Shown here: one piece after another, positions 25,101-33,634 of the stretch | Layout of the letters: every line of letters starts with the position of its first letter | How positions within the stretch are numbered: the first letter of the stretch is position 1 | Assembly: GCA_009996515.1 (NCBI GenBank) | Contig: JAACZV010000018.1 | Location: 1-64,000 of the forward strand | Source: Comamonadaceae bacterium | Lineage (GTDB): Bacteria > Pseudomonadota > Gammaproteobacteria > Burkholderiales > Burkholderiaceae_C | Length of the DNA stretch: 64,000 nucleotides | Direction: 5' to 3' | Notes under the pieces: generated by a model | The model's database searches: none | The model's input: only the letters and a program-made list of their open reading frames with translations | Told to the model about the DNA's origin: nothing | Program-made: the position numbers and the translations under genes

Positions 25101-25856
25101 ATGCATCAAGCGCAGGAACAGCACGGCGGGTGCGTCTTCAGCGAGGCTGCGGCCGCCCAGATGGAGCGCATCACCATGGACCTGGGGCGCATGTATCACG
25201 AGCGCAACGAGGCGCTGCGCGAGGTGTCGCGGGCCCATCACGAGGTGCTGCTGCGCCTGTCGCTGGCCGCCGACGTCAAGGATGACGACTCTGGCGTGCA
25301 CATCATCCGCATCGGCTACCTGGCCGAGGCGCTGGCCCTCGCGCTGGGCGAGCCGGCGGCCTTTGCGCGCATGCTGCGCCGCGCCGCGCCCATGCACGAC
25401 ATCGGCAAGATCGGCCTTCCCGACGAGGTGCTGAAGAAGCCCGGTGCCTACACGCCGGCGGAGCGCGCGGTGATGAACGGCCATCCGGCGATGGGCGCCG
25501 AGATCCTCGGCCGCTCGCGCGTGCCGCTGTTCCAGATGGCCGCCGAGGTGGCGCTGGGCCACCACGAGCGCTGGGACGGCAGCGGCTATCCCGGCGGCCT
25601 GGCCGGCGAGGAGATCCCGCTGTGCGCTCGCATCGTGGCGGTGGCGGACTTCGTCGATGCGCTGACCATGGACCGCTGCTACCGTCGGGCCTTTGCCGAC
25701 GAGCAGGCCCTGGGCATGCTGGCGCAGCAACGCGGCCGTGCCTTCGATCCGCGCGTGGTCGATGCCTTCCTGGCCCAGGCCCCGGCACTGCTGGCGCTGC
25801 GCGACCGCATCAATGCGCAGCCGCCCAGCTTCGAACAACTGTCGGAACTCGACTGA
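25101..25856 (+). CDS. HD-GYP c-di-GMP phosphodiesterase
   Basis: This is a 251-residue cytosolic protein. An N-terminal helix (about 15-60) precedes an HD-GYP domain with the metal pair H99-D100 in MHDIGKIGLPDEVLKKPG and the signature HHERWDGSGYPGG (about 154-166). All motif residues look intact, so cleavage of c-di-GMP is expected. It has no receiver of its own, but one precedes it as a separate gene ten bases upstream. Together they resemble a split RpfG-type response regulator. The AGGAG site is good. Confidence 0.92.
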   Translation: MHQAQEQHGGCVFSEAAAAQMERITMDLGRMYHERNEALREVSRAHHEVLLRLSLAADVKDDDSGVHIIRIGYLAEALALALGEPAAFARMLRRAAPMHDIGKIGLPDEVLKKPGAYTPAERAVMNGHPAMGAEILGRSRVPLFQMAAEVALGHHERWDGSGYPGGLAGEEIPLCARIVAVADFVDALTMDRCYRRAFADEQALGMLAQQRGRAFDPRVVDAFLAQAPALLALRDRINAQPPSFEQLSELD

Positions 25857-25874
25857 GAGGGAGGAGGGAGATCC

Positions 25875-26681
25875 ATGAAGCTGCATGTCTTGTTCCTGCC
25901 TCTGGTGCTGGCCGCTCTGCTGGGCGGGGCGGCGACGGCTGCTCCCGCGCAGGGCGACAGCCCCACGCTGCAGCGCATCCGCGAGCGCGGCGAGCTGCGG
26001 GTCTGCATCTGGCCCGACTATTACGGCGTCACCTACCGCCATCCCAATACCGGCAAGCTGAGCGGCATAGACATCGAGCTGTCCAGCGAGCTGGCGCGCG
26101 AGCTGAAGGTGAGGCTGAGCTATGTGGAGTCCTCGTTCGCGCAGCTGATCGAGGACGTGGGCAGCCAGCGCTGCGACGTGGCCATGTTCGCCGTGGGCGT
26201 GCTGCCGCAGCGCCAGGCCAGGCTGGCCTTCACCCAGCCCTATCTGCAGAGCGACATCTACGCCGTCACCACCCGTTCCAACCGGGTCGTGCGGCAGTGG
26301 GCCGACATCGACAGGCCGGGCGTGGCGGTGGGCGTGCAGGCCGGCACCTTCATGGAGCCGGTGATGCGCGACGCGCTCAAGCAGGCCGAGCTGGTGGTCG
26401 TGAAGCCGCCGGCCACGCGCGAGCGCGAGCTGGAGGCCGGGCGCATCGACGTCTTCATGACCGACTATTCCTACAGCCGCCGGCTGCTGGATAACGCCGA
26501 CTGGGCCCAGCTCATCGCGCCGCCCCAGCCTTTCCACGTGATGCCCTACGCCTATGCCACCCACCAGGGCGAGCCGGCCTGGCTGGCGCGGCTGGACGAG
26601 TTCGTCGCCGCGATCAAGCGCGACGGCCGGCTGAAGGCCGCGGCCGCCCGCCACGGCCTGTCCGCCATCGTCGTCAACTGA
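25875..26681 (+). CDS. Periplasmic solute-binding protein, family 3
   Basis: This is a 268-residue exported protein with a signal peptide (about 1-23) and a bilobed SBP_bac_3 domain. Its patterns are RGELRVCIWPDYYGVTYRHP, SGIDIELSSELARELKV and QRCDVAMFAVGVLPQRQARLAFTQPY (read across lobes). These normally deliver amino acids to an ABC importer, but none is nearby. The next gene, eight bases on, is a sensor kinase with a large periplasmic domain. It may therefore act as a ligand-presenting co-sensor. Confidence 0.86.
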   Translation: MKLHVLFLPLVLAALLGGAATAAPAQGDSPTLQRIRERGELRVCIWPDYYGVTYRHPNTGKLSGIDIELSSELARELKVRLSYVESSFAQLIEDVGSQRCDVAMFAVGVLPQRQARLAFTQPYLQSDIYAVTTRSNRVVRQWADIDRPGVAVGVQAGTFMEPVMRDALKQAELVVVKPPATRERELEAGRIDVFMTDYSYSRRLLDNADWAQLIAPPQPFHVMPYAYATHQGEPAWLARLDEFVAAIKRDGRLKAAAARHGLSAIVVN

Positions 26682-26688
26682 GCCCGCC

Positions 26689-29196
26689 ATGCCACTGTCC
26701 ATCCAGCAGAGCAGGCGGCTGGCCCGCAGCGTGCGGGGGGCTGCGGCGGCCTTGCTGCTGGTCAGCCTGGGTGCGCTGGTCGCGGTCGGCTGGAGCGAGC
26801 GCCAGGATGCGCTGAAGGACGGCAGCGAGCGCCTGGAACTGATGGCCCGCGTGCTGGAAGACCAGGCGACGCGCAGCGTCGAGACGGCCGCCTTCGCGCT
26901 GCGCACGGTGGCTGAGGGCATGCGGGTGCTGCCCCAGCAGGAGGCGGTGCGGCTGCAGCCGCTGCTGGCGCAGGCGCTGATCGCCCAGCCCGTGCTGCGC
27001 GGCCTGGCCGTGCTCGACGGCGAGGGGCTGGTGCTGGCCAGCTCCGACCTGCGCGAGCAGGGGCTGCGGCTGGACCTGTCCCAGTTCGGCGCGCTGCCCG
27101 GCGTCGGCCATGACCAGCTGCTGCCGCTGCGCTCGGGGCGCGACCTGCGCAGCCTCAGGCACGAACCGGCCGACCCGGCGCGCAGCACGGCCAAGCTGCT
27201 GCCGCTGGTCCGGCGGGTCAGCGTGGCCGGCGGGCGCGAGCTGCTGCTGCTCGCGCTGATCAACCCCGATGCGCTGTCCAACGCGCAGCAGACCGCCGTG
27301 GGCGACGATCCCGGCGACCGGGCGGCGCTGCTGAGCTATGGCGGCGAGCTGCTGGCGGCCACCTCGCAGGTGGGCCTGCCGCTGGGCAGCTCGCTGGCCG
27401 GGCATCCGGTCTTCCAGCAGCATCTGCCGCGCCGCGAGCATGGCAGCTATGTCGGCACCGGCATGGAGTCCGGCGCGCGTATCGTGGCCTATCGCGCCGC
27501 GCGCGCCCGTCCGCTGGTCGTGCTGGTCGAGGAAGACCTGGACAAGGCGCTGCGCGACTGGCGCGACGGCCTGTGGTGGCTGGTCGCCGGCGGCGTGGCG
27601 TCGGCGCTGGTCATCATCGGCGCCGCCCTGGTGCTGCTGGCCAACCTGAAGGCCCGCGCCCGCACCCGCCTGGAGCTGGATCTCGCCCACGAGCGCGTGG
27701 CCTTGCGCGAGCGCGAGCTCAGCGTGCTGTTCAAGAGCGTTCAGGAGCTGCTCTTTCGCACCGATGCCCAGGGCCGGCTCAGCTTCGTCAATGCCCATTG
27801 GGCGGCGTTCAGCCACCAGGGTGCCGAGCAGGCGCTGGGCCGGCTCATGCAGGATCTGGTGGAGCCGGGCGACCGCGACCGGGTCGCGCGGCTGTTCTTG
27901 CGCGACGAGCAGGGCGGCGCGCGGCGCGCCGAGATCAGCCTGCGCGCGGGCGACGGCCAGCTGCGCCATTTCCAGATGGCCGTCGTGCCGCTGCTGGGCC
28001 CGGAGCGCGGCCAGGTGCTGGGTTTTGCCGGCAGCGCGGTGGACGTGACCGAGCGCGTGCTGGCCGAGCACGGGCTGAAGCAGCAGCTGGCCTTCAGCGG
28101 CCTGCTGCTGGAGGTCAGCCCCCAGCCCATCTCCATGACCGATCTGGGCGGCCGCTACGTCGTCGTCAACCGGGCCTGGGAAGACTTCACCGGTCGCTCG
28201 CGTCACGAGGTCATGGGCCACCCCATGGGCTTCTTCCTGCCCGCGGCCGAACGCACCGCCCAGCAGGCGCAGGACGAAGAGCTGCTGGCCCGTGGCGGGC
28301 GCTCGGCCGCCGAGACGCAGATCCTGCACCGCGACGGCACGCTGCGCGACGTGCAGATCAGCAAGGTGGTCGTGCCCGACGAGAGCGGCGGCGCCTCCGG
28401 CATCCTGTGCACCGTCACCGACGTGACCAAGTTCCGCGCCGCCGAGCGGGCCACGCTGCAGGCCCGCGACGCGGCCGAGGAGGCGTCGCGCGCCAAGTCG
28501 GAGTTCATCGCCAACATCAGCCACGAGCTGCGCACGCCGCTGCAGTCCATCCTGGGCTTCTCGGAACTGGGCGTGGCGCGCGGCCAGGCCGCGCCCAAGC
28601 TGGCCGCGATGTTCGGCGACATCCACGCCGCCGGCCAGCGCATGCTGGCGCTGGTCAACGACCTGCTGGACGTCTCCAAGATCGAGAGCGCCGTCGGCAC
28701 CTTCCATCTCGAGCGCTGCGACCTGCGCCAGCTGGTCGCGCCGGTCATGCAGGAGCTCGACCCGCTGCTGGCGCGCCGTGGCCTGAGCCTGTCCTGCCAG
28801 TTGCCGGAGCATGCGCTGCCGGTCAAGGTCGATGTGCTGCGCATCCAGCAGGTGCTGCGCAACGTGCTGGCCAATGCCATCAAGTTCTCGCCCGAGGGCG
28901 GCGCGATACGGCTGGACGCCGAGCAGGACGGGCAGCAGGTGCACATCGTCGTCGCCGACCGCGGGCCGGGCATCCCGCCGGCCGAGCTGGAGGAGATCTT
29001 TGGCGCCTTCGTGCAGTCCAGCAAGACCAAGGACGGCTCGGGCGGCACCGGGCTGGGCCTGGCCATCAGCCGCAAGATCCTGGAGATCCATGGCGGCAGC
29101 ATCAGCGCGCAGAACCGGGCCGGCGGCGGGGCCTGCTTCCACATCCACCTGCCTCTGCGGCTGCCGGGCGACACGCAGCTCAGCGCGCTGCACTGA
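26689..29196 (+). CDS. Membrane PAS-PAS sensor histidine kinase
   Basis: This is an 835-residue inner-membrane kinase. The first span is near residues 15-37, a periplasmic double-Cache-like region covers about 40-290, and the second span is about 294-320. Two PAS domains follow (about 345-465 and 470-590). The dimerisation helix carries the phosphorylatable His near 611 (ANISHELRTPLQSILGF), and an HATPase domain has NAIKFSPEGG, DRGPGIPP and GTGLGLAISRKI. No receiver is attached. It follows the binding-protein gene by seven bases. A likely partner is the REC-Hpt or HTH-REC protein nearby. Confidence 0.92.
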   Translation: MPLSIQQSRRLARSVRGAAAALLLVSLGALVAVGWSERQDALKDGSERLELMARVLEDQATRSVETAAFALRTVAEGMRVLPQQEAVRLQPLLAQALIAQPVLRGLAVLDGEGLVLASSDLREQGLRLDLSQFGALPGVGHDQLLPLRSGRDLRSLRHEPADPARSTAKLLPLVRRVSVAGGRELLLLALINPDALSNAQQTAVGDDPGDRAALLSYGGELLAATSQVGLPLGSSLAGHPVFQQHLPRREHGSYVGTGMESGARIVAYRAARARPLVVLVEEDLDKALRDWRDGLWWLVAGGVASALVIIGAALVLLANLKARARTRLELDLAHERVALRERELSVLFKSVQELLFRTDAQGRLSFVNAHWAAFSHQGAEQALGRLMQDLVEPGDRDRVARLFLRDEQGGARRAEISLRAGDGQLRHFQMAVVPLLGPERGQVLGFAGSAVDVTERVLAEHGLKQQLAFSGLLLEVSPQPISMTDLGGRYVVVNRAWEDFTGRSRHEVMGHPMGFFLPAAERTAQQAQDEELLARGGRSAAETQILHRDGTLRDVQISKVVVPDESGGASGILCTVTDVTKFRAAERATLQARDAAEEASRAKSEFIANISHELRTPLQSILGFSELGVARGQAAPKLAAMFGDIHAAGQRMLALVNDLLDVSKIESAVGTFHLERCDLRQLVAPVMQELDPLLARRGLSLSCQLPEHALPVKVDVLRIQQVLRNVLANAIKFSPEGGAIRLDAEQDGQQVHIVVADRGPGIPPAELEEIFGAFVQSSKTKDGSGGTGLGLAISRKILEIHGGSISAQNRAGGGACFHIHLPLRLPGDTQLSALH

Positions 29197-29416
29197 GGCC
29201 CGGCCGAAGTGCCGCAAAGCCACGGCGGCCCAGGGCAGGGCGCCGTCGCTAACGGAGTGTTTCGTTGCTGACCTTGCGCGATGTCAAGGCCGTGGCGGCC
29301 GGCGCTGCCCAGAATGGGTGGTTGGAGCGCCATGTCGGGCCGCCCCAGGCAAGCCCGCTTCCGCCCGACCCATCGAAGTGCCCGGCCCCGAGGTGCGAAG
29401 CACGGAGACACTGCAA

Positions 29417-31282
29417 TTGAGCCAAGGCTGGAATCGCGCGCGTCTTGCCACCAAGGTCGGTGTCCTGGGCGGCGTCCTGCTGTGCATCGCGTTGGCCTCG
29501 ATCGGGCTGACGCTGTGGATAGGCTGGCAGCTGGAAGGCGGTGCGGCAGCGGTCAACGAGGCCGGGCGGCTGCGCATGCAGACCTGGCGCCTGGTCCGCC
29601 AGGACGCGGACGGCAGCGGCGAGCCGTTGCGCTCGCTGGTGCGGGCCTATGACGCCTCGCTGCAGCTGCTGGTCGACGGCGATCCGTCGCGGCCGCTCTT
29701 CCTGCCTCGCGACGACGCCACCTTGCGCGCCTACCGCGGCGTGCGCGAGGCCTGGCAGCAGCTCAAGACGGCCTCGGCCGGCGGCCTGCCCGTGCCGACC
29801 GCGGCGCAGGCCGAGGCGCTGGTGGCGCGCATCGACCGGCTCGTGGACGCCGTCGAGGCGCGCATGGCGGGCTGGAGCTCGCTGCTGTCCAGCGTGCAGC
29901 TGGCCCTGGTGGGGCTGGCCATCGCGGCGGCCATGATCTTCCTGTATGCCTCGCACCTGGTCGTCTTCGCCCCGGTGGACCGCCTGCGCCGCGGCCTGCA
30001 GGCGCTGGAGCAGGGCACGCTGGGCGCGCGCGTGGCCGAGGACTCGCAGGACGAGTTCGGCGACCTGGCGCGCGGCTTCAACCGCATGGCGCAGCGGCTG
30101 GAGGCGGTCTACCGCGGCATGGAGGACGAGGTGCGTGCCAAGACGGCGGATCTGCGCCTGGAGCAGCAGCGCCTGGCCATGCTCTACGAGGCCACGGCCT
30201 TCGCCGCCGCGGCCTCGTCGCCGCGCGACCTGGCGCTGGGCTTCGCGGAGCGCATGCGCCGGGCGGCCGGTGCCGATGCCGTGGCGCTGCGCTGGCTGGA
30301 CCCCAGCCGGCAGCGCATGGTGTTGCTGGCTTCCCAGGGCCTGCCGCCGGCGATGCTGGACGCCGAGCGCTGCCTGGTGCCGGGCGACTGCCATTGCGGC
30401 AGCCCGACGCCGCAGGCCCGCGTGATCCCCGTCGCCACCGAGGGGCAGCGGGCCTCGCGCTGCGCCCGGGCCGGCTTCGTCGCCGTGACGGCGGTCGGGC
30501 TGACGGTGCAGGGCAGCGTGATGGGCGAGGTGGACCTGCTGTTCCGCGAGCCGCCCAGCCCCAGCAAGGCGGACCGCGAGCTGCTGGACAGCCTGGCCAG
30601 CCACCTGGCCAGCGCCATGGACGGCCTGCGCAGTGCCGCGCTGCAGCGCGAGGCGGCCGTGGCGGAGGAGCGCGGCATGCTGGCCCGCGAGCTGCACGAC
30701 TCGATTGCGCAGAGCCTGGCCTTCATGAAGATCCAGCTGCAGCTGCTGGAGGACGCCCAGCAGGGCGGCAAGGCCGATGCGGCCGCCCGCCTGGTTCAGG
30801 AGCTGGGGCTGGGCCTGAAGGAGTGCACGGCCGATGTGCGGGCGCTGCTGATGCATTTCCGCACCCGCACCGATGGCGACGACCTGCTGCCGGCCTTGCA
30901 GCAGACGCTGCAGAAGTTCCGGCTGCAGAGCGGCGTACCGGCGGAGCTGGAGGTGGCCGGCCACGGTGCGCCGCTGCCGGCGGACGTGCAGGTGCAGCTG
31001 CTGCATGTCGTGCAGGAGGCGCTGGCCAATGTGCGCAAGCATGCGCAGGCCAGCCAGGTGCAGGTGCGCCTGACGCACCAGCCGCACTGGCAGATCGACG
31101 TGCGCGACGACGGCCGCGGTTTCGACCTGGCCGCCGGCGCGCCCGACGACAGCCACGTGGGCCTGCGCATCATGCGCGAGCGTGCGGCCAAGGTGGGCGC
31201 CGCGGTGGCGCTCGAATCCCAACCGGGGCGGGGCACGCTGGTGCGCATCTCGCTGCCCGAATCCGAAGCGGTGAACCCATGA
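29417..31282 (+). CDS. narX: NarX nitrate/nitrite sensor kinase
   Basis: This is a 621-residue membrane kinase. Two spans (about 14-36 and 152-178) bracket a PilJ-type periplasmic nitrate sensor (NEAGRLRMQTWRL). A HAMP region, a GAF-like central module and a HisKA_3 helix with H427 (ARELHDSIAQS) follow. The ATPase domain has HVVQEALANVRKHA and DDGRGFD. The central module has clustered cysteines C319, C325, C327 and C349. No ATG fits. I chose TTG at 29417 with GGAG nine bases upstream. Its TGA overlaps the narL ATG. Confidence 0.9.
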   Translation: MSQGWNRARLATKVGVLGGVLLCIALASIGLTLWIGWQLEGGAAAVNEAGRLRMQTWRLVRQDADGSGEPLRSLVRAYDASLQLLVDGDPSRPLFLPRDDATLRAYRGVREAWQQLKTASAGGLPVPTAAQAEALVARIDRLVDAVEARMAGWSSLLSSVQLALVGLAIAAAMIFLYASHLVVFAPVDRLRRGLQALEQGTLGARVAEDSQDEFGDLARGFNRMAQRLEAVYRGMEDEVRAKTADLRLEQQRLAMLYEATAFAAAASSPRDLALGFAERMRRAAGADAVALRWLDPSRQRMVLLASQGLPPAMLDAERCLVPGDCHCGSPTPQARVIPVATEGQRASRCARAGFVAVTAVGLTVQGSVMGEVDLLFREPPSPSKADRELLDSLASHLASAMDGLRSAALQREAAVAEERGMLARELHDSIAQSLAFMKIQLQLLEDAQQGGKADAAARLVQELGLGLKECTADVRALLMHFRTRTDGDDLLPALQQTLQKFRLQSGVPAELEVAGHGAPLPADVQVQLLHVVQEALANVRKHAQASQVQVRLTHQPHWQIDVRDDGRGFDLAAGAPDDSHVGLRIMRERAAKVGAAVALESQPGRGTLVRISLPESEAVNP

Positions 31283-31944
31283 GCGCTGAACCCATCCGCG
31301 TGCTGGTCGTCGACGACCACACCTTGTTCCGCCGCGGCCTGATCGCGCTGCTGGCGACGCAGTCGCAGCTGCGGGTGGTCGGTGAGGCCGGCGACGCGGG
31401 CGCGGCCGAGCGCCTGGCCGCGGAACTGCGGCCCCAGGTCATCCTGCTGGACAACCACCTGCCCGGCGTCAGCGGCGTGCAGGCCCTGCCGGCGCTGAAG
31501 GCGGCCGCGCCCGGCGCGCAGGTGCTGATGCTGACGATGAGCGAGTCCGAGGCCGACCTGGGCGCCGCGCTGCGCGCCGGTGCCTGCGGCTATCTGCTGA
31601 AGACGGCCGACAACCACGAGCTGACCCAGGCCATCGAGCGCGCGGCGCGCGGGGTTTCTAGCTTCAGCGCCGAGATGGCCGGCAAGCTGGCCACGGCCTT
31701 CCGCCACGAGGCCGAGGCGGCATCCACGGCTGCCGCGCCGCCGCCCGACCCGCTGGCCACGCTGTCGCCGCGCGAGCGCGAGATCGTCGAACTCATCGCT
31801 CGCGGTGATTCCAACAAGCAGATCGCCCGCGAGCTGGGCATCGCCGAGACGACGGTGAAGATCCATGTGCAGCACCTGCTGCGCAAGCTGGACCTGGACT
31901 CGCGCGTGCAGGCGGCGGTGTTGGTGACGCAGCAGCGGGTGTAG
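31279..31944 (+). CDS. narL: NarL-type nitrate response regulator
   Basis: This is a 221-residue protein with a receiver (5-122; VVDDH, phosphoacceptor D58 in ILLDNHLPG, lysine in LLKTADN) and a LuxR/FixJ helix-turn-helix (about 155-215; LSPREREIVELIARGDSNKQIA then TTVKIHVQHLLRKL, read across the motif). It overlaps narX by ATGA and is expected to be phosphorylated by it to switch on the nar genes that follow. Confidence 0.95.
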   Translation: MSAEPIRVLVVDDHTLFRRGLIALLATQSQLRVVGEAGDAGAAERLAAELRPQVILLDNHLPGVSGVQALPALKAAAPGAQVLMLTMSESEADLGAALRAGACGYLLKTADNHELTQAIERAARGVSSFSAEMAGKLATAFRHEAEAASTAAAPPPDPLATLSPREREIVELIARGDSNKQIARELGIAETTVKIHVQHLLRKLDLDSRVQAAVLVTQQRV

Positions 31945-31984
31945 TCTCGATCTGCCTTCCCCCAGCGAGGCATGGTTTGCGCCA

Positions 31985-32142
31985 GGGAGCGGGGGTGCGC
32001 AATTGCTTCATTGCTCGGGCCAGAGGCCCGATCCTTCGCCAGGCACAAGCAGTCCTCAGGACTACTTGTGTCCGGGCTCAGTCCCCCGGGCCGGCAAGCC
32101 GGCCCTCCTCCTTTACTTGCGCAATTGCGCACCCCCACTCCC
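31985..32142. repeat. 158-bp palindromic element with nested hairpins
   Basis: The ends are inverted repeats. GGGGGTGCGCAATTGC at 31991 is perfectly complementary to 32121-32136, and five further outer bases pair after one mismatch. Inside lie three stems: TCGGGCC-AGA-GGCCCGA (32015-32031), CACAAG-C-AGTCC-TCA-GGACT-A-CTTGTG (32044-32070) and GGGCCGGC-AA-GCCGGCCC (32088-32105). It may be a miniature inverted-repeat element, or a structured leader or terminator RNA. No flanking target duplication is evident. Confidence 0.75.
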
Positions 32143-32221
32143 CGGCTTCGGCACCACCAGGTTTTCGCGGTGACAACCGAGCGCAGCCTCCTGCGCCCAA
32201 GCCGACGTCAGCAAACGTGTA

Positions 32222-32238
32222 GTTCTTTCGGACGAGGC
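32222..32238. repeat. Left arm of 17-bp inverted repeat bracketing narK1-narK2
   Basis: GTTCTTTCGGACGAGGC is the exact reverse complement of 35264-35280. The arm also forms a local hairpin with CCTCGTCC at 32248-32255. Confidence 0.8.
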
Positions 32239-32317
32239 CACCCCGCCCCTCGTCCTCCCAGCGACCGGTGCGCCGCTGATCCTCCGGTGAATGGGCAGCA
32301 CGCAGCTCGCGCGGGAC

Positions 32318-32335
32318 AGTGACCTCATCGTCACT
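32318..32335 (+). promoter_or_regulatory. Dyad beside the narK1 ribosome site
   Basis: AGTGAC-CTCATC-GTCACT is a perfect 6-bp dyad ending just before the GAGGAGG ribosome site of narK1 (start 32350). It could be an operator or an RNA hairpin that affects translation. Confidence 0.4.
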
Positions 32336-32349
32336 GAGGAGGAATCTGC

Positions 32350-33615
32350 ATGAGCGCAGACCCCGTCGACCGCAAGGCCTGGTCGGTGCTGATCGTCAGC
32401 ACGCTGGCCTTCACCGTCTGCTTCATGGTGTGGATGATGTTCGGCGTCATCGGCATCCCGATCAAGAAGCAGCTGGGCCTCAACGCCACCGAGTTCGGCC
32501 TGCTGACGGCCATGCCGGTGCTGACCGGCTCGCTGGTGCGCGTGCCGCTGGGCATCTGGACGGACCGTTATGGCGGCCGCATCGTCATGGCCCTGCTGAT
32601 GGTGGCCACCGTGCCGGCCATCTGGCTGATGGCCTATGCCACGCAGTACTGGCATTTCCTCGTCATCGGCCTGTTCGTGGGCCTGGCCGGCGGCTCGTTC
32701 TCGGTGGGCACGCCCTATGTCGCGCGCTGGTTTCCCAAGAGCCGCCAGGGCATGGCCATGGGCGTCTACGGCGCCGGCAACTCGGGCTCTGCCGTCAACA
32801 AGTTCGTCGCCCCCGTGCTGCTGGTCAGCTTCGGCTGGGCCATGGTGCCGCAGGTCTACGCGGCCATCATGGCCGGCACCGTCGTGCTGTTCTGGCTGTT
32901 CAGCCACAGCGACCCGCGCCACCTCGTCACCAGCAACGTCAGCTTCGGCGAGCAGCTGAAAAGCCTGAAGGATCCGCGCGTGCTGAAGTACTGCCAGTAC
33001 TACAGCATCGTCTTCGGCGGCTACGTGGCGCTGGCGCTGTGGATGGTGCAGTACTACGTCGGCGAGTTCGGCCTGGACATCCGCGTCGCGGCGCTGCTGG
33101 CGGCCTGCTTCAGCCTGCCCGGCGGCGTGCTGCGCGCCATCGGCGGCGTGCTGTCGGACAGGTACGGCGCCCACAAGGTCACCTGGTGGGTCATGTGGGT
33201 GAGCTGGATCTGCCTGTTCCTGCTCAGCTACCCGCAGACCGACTTCACCGTCATGACGCTGGACGGCGCCAGGACCTTCCACCTGGGCCTGAACGTCTAC
33301 GCCTTCACCGCGCTGCTGGCCGTGCTGGGCGTGGCCTTCGCGTTCGGCAAGGCCTCGGTCTTCAAGTACATCAGCGACGACTACCCGCAGAACATCGGCG
33401 CCATCAGCGGCATCGTGGGCCTGGCCGGCGGCCTGGGCGGCTTCGTGCTGCCCATCCTGTTCGGCGTGCTGCTGGACCTGACCGGCATCCGCTCCAGCGC
33501 CTTCATGCTGATGTACGGCGTGGTCTGGGTCTCGCTGATCTGGATGTACTGGACCGAGGTGCGCCGCACCGAAGTGATGGGCCGCAACGCCCCCGATTTC
33601 CACCTCGCCGGCTGA
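32350..33615 (+). CDS. narK1: NarK1-type nitrate transporter (MFS)
   Basis: This is a 421-residue, 12-span major-facilitator protein. Nitrate-porter features are the arginine in GSLVRVPLGIWTDRYGGR and in LRAIGGVLSDRYG, and Gly/Asn-rich helices (YGAGNSGSAVNKF). The NarK1 type is thought to be a proton-linked nitrate importer. The gene has a strong GAGGAGG site and is followed 19 bases later by narK2. Early in denitrification nitrate must enter before NarGHI has made nitrite for exchange. That is the usual reason for carrying both types. Confidence 0.92.
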   Translation: MSADPVDRKAWSVLIVSTLAFTVCFMVWMMFGVIGIPIKKQLGLNATEFGLLTAMPVLTGSLVRVPLGIWTDRYGGRIVMALLMVATVPAIWLMAYATQYWHFLVIGLFVGLAGGSFSVGTPYVARWFPKSRQGMAMGVYGAGNSGSAVNKFVAPVLLVSFGWAMVPQVYAAIMAGTVVLFWLFSHSDPRHLVTSNVSFGEQLKSLKDPRVLKYCQYYSIVFGGYVALALWMVQYYVGEFGLDIRVAALLAACFSLPGGVLRAIGGVLSDRYGAHKVTWWVMWVSWICLFLLSYPQTDFTVMTLDGARTFHLGLNVYAFTALLAVLGVAFAFGKASVFKYISDDYPQNIGAISGIVGLAGGLGGFVLPILFGVLLDLTGIRSSAFMLMYGVVWVSLIWMYWTEVRRTEVMGRNAPDFHLAG

Positions 33616-33634
33616 GCGCCGAAAGGACCGCACC

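Larger units (their letters stand above)
31945..32349. other. 405-base non-coding region between narL and narK1
   Basis: No convincing gene is present. The region holds a 158-base palindromic element (31985-32142), a hairpin GGACGAGG / CCTCGTCC (32230-32255) that includes one arm of a long-range inverted repeat, and a dyad (32318-32335) next to the narK1 ribosome site. No classical FNR box (TTGAT-N4-ATCAA) is visible. Confidence 0.7.

Noticed and set aside
29320-29360. A third copy of the hairpin repeat before narX
   Set aside because: Only about 13 bases (GGGCCGCCCCA..) match and the diagnostic stem with TCGAT loop is missing.
32117-32131. TGCGCAATTGCGCA palindrome as an FNR/Anr box
   Set aside because: It does not fit TTGAT-N4-ATCAA and is explained as part of the inverted-repeat end of the 158-bp element.
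31985-32142. Integron attC site or intact insertion sequence
   Set aside because: No attC core sites, no transposase reading frame and no target duplication are visible.
31977-32322. Small reading frames in the narL-narK1 gap
   Set aside because: They run through the palindromic element, have no ribosome site and give low-complexity products.
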